DNA of 64,000 nucleotides from Bordetella parapertussis (GTDB taxonomy: Bacteria; Pseudomonadota; Gammaproteobacteria; Burkholderiales; Burkholderiaceae_C): positions 1 to 64,000 of the forward strand of contig CAMCTC010000010.1 in the NCBI GenBank assembly GCA_945878355.1, in the 5' to 3' direction. The translations under genes and the position numbers were made by a program. The notes beneath the pieces were generated by a model. The model was not told where the DNA came from and ran no database searches. It was given only the letters and a program-made list of their open reading frames with translations. This document shows positions 63,736 to 64,000 of this stretch, in pieces. Each line of letters opens with the position of its first letter. Position 1 is the stretch's first letter.

Positions 63736-64000
63736 TCAGGGTTGCAGCACCTTGGCCCAATAGCGACGGGTCAGCAGCATCGCCAGCAAGCCCTGGACGG
63801 CGATGGCCACGGTGGCTGTCTGGGGGGTCAGCGCATCGGCCAGAAAACCCAGGTACAGAAAGCCGATCGGGCCGGTTCCGATGCAGGCCGACAGCACGCC
63901 CAGCAGCCGCGCGCGCATCTCGACCGGCGCGCCGCGGTAGACCAAGGTGGCTTGCATCACCGCGAAGCCCACCACGGCCGCGCCGTTGAACAGCAGGATC
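63736..64000 (-). CDS. MFS transporter, C-terminal part (5' end outside window)
   Basis: The minus-strand frame is open to the window edge and ends at 63736; 87 codons are visible. The sequence FAVMQATLVYRGAPVEMRARLLG followed by two membrane helices resembles the last three segments of MFS_3/enterobactin-exporter-like proteins, with the conserved Pro/Arg-rich cytoplasmic loop before the penultimate helices. Substrate unknown. Confidence 0.75.
   Translation of the reverse strand, partial: ILLFNGAAVVGFAVMQATLVYRGAPVEMRARLLGVLSACIGTGPIGFLYLGFLADALTPQTATVAIAVQGLLAMLLTRRYWAKVLQP

Overview
The window is high-GC DNA from a betaproteobacterium, most likely of the order Burkholderiales (Rubrivivax/Leptothrix/Ideonella-like). 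The reasons are the dense and often overlapping gene packing, the many Bug/TctC-type and Dpp-type solute receptors, the GTP-dependent PEP carboxykinase, the three-piece pnt transhydrogenase and the lptA-lptB-rpoN block. I saw no rRNA or tRNA gene.

Region 1 (1-10.1 kb, accessory): the 5' part of an IS66-family transposase, then a complete but damaged type I-C CRISPR-Cas operon on the minus strand (cas3-cas5-cas8c-cas7-cas4-cas1-cas2). A VapBC-type toxin-antitoxin pair lies in the opposite orientation between cas7 and cas4. cas3 has an in-frame stop and a frameshift, cas7 has a frameshift, and cas4 has lost a catalytic acidic residue. No CRISPR repeat is visible; only a leader-like inverted repeat remains between cas2 and the IS66 element.

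Region 2 (10.4-18 kb, catabolic): a class III CoA-transferase diverges from a Bug-type receptor, an amidase and an alkylsulfatase; an M14 carboxypeptidase converges on them. Region 3 (18.2-22.7 kb): a VanZ-family membrane protein overlaps an O-antigen-ligase-like protein with a large extracytoplasmic insertion; then a small DksA/TraR zinc finger protein and a conserved unknown. Region 4 (22.7-27.1 kb): a haloacid dehalogenase and malate synthase G operon opposite a LysR regulator, then a PsiF repeat protein.

Region 5 (27.2-36.3 kb, housekeeping): a Ser/Thr kinase fused to a cNMP-like domain, then argS, a SPOR protein, dsbA-like, lptA, lptB, rpoN and an RlmL-like methyltransferase. The 3' end of the methyltransferase gene is duplicated as a 269-bp direct repeat (one mismatch) flanking a 1.3-kb segment that holds a GT92-type glycosyltransferase and a broken acyl-CoA synthetase fragment.

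Region 6 (38-48.3 kb): one co-directional block with a biotin-dependent carboxylase beta subunit, a five-gene Dpp/Opp-type ABC transporter, a CaiC-like acyl-CoA synthetase and an amidohydrolase; it looks like uptake, CoA activation and breakdown of one unknown substrate. Region 7 (48.3-64 kb, mostly core): MFS transporter, rsmE, fadD-like ligase, pntA1-pntA2-small ORF-pntB, Nudix hydrolase, enoyl-CoA hydratase, CDGSH protein, mnmA, universal stress protein, metallophosphoesterase, pckG, MOSC protein, Old Yellow Enzyme, and the end of an MFS transporter cut by the window edge. A 71-72-bp palindromic repeat occurs twice, 43 kb apart, at the ends of plus-strand genes.
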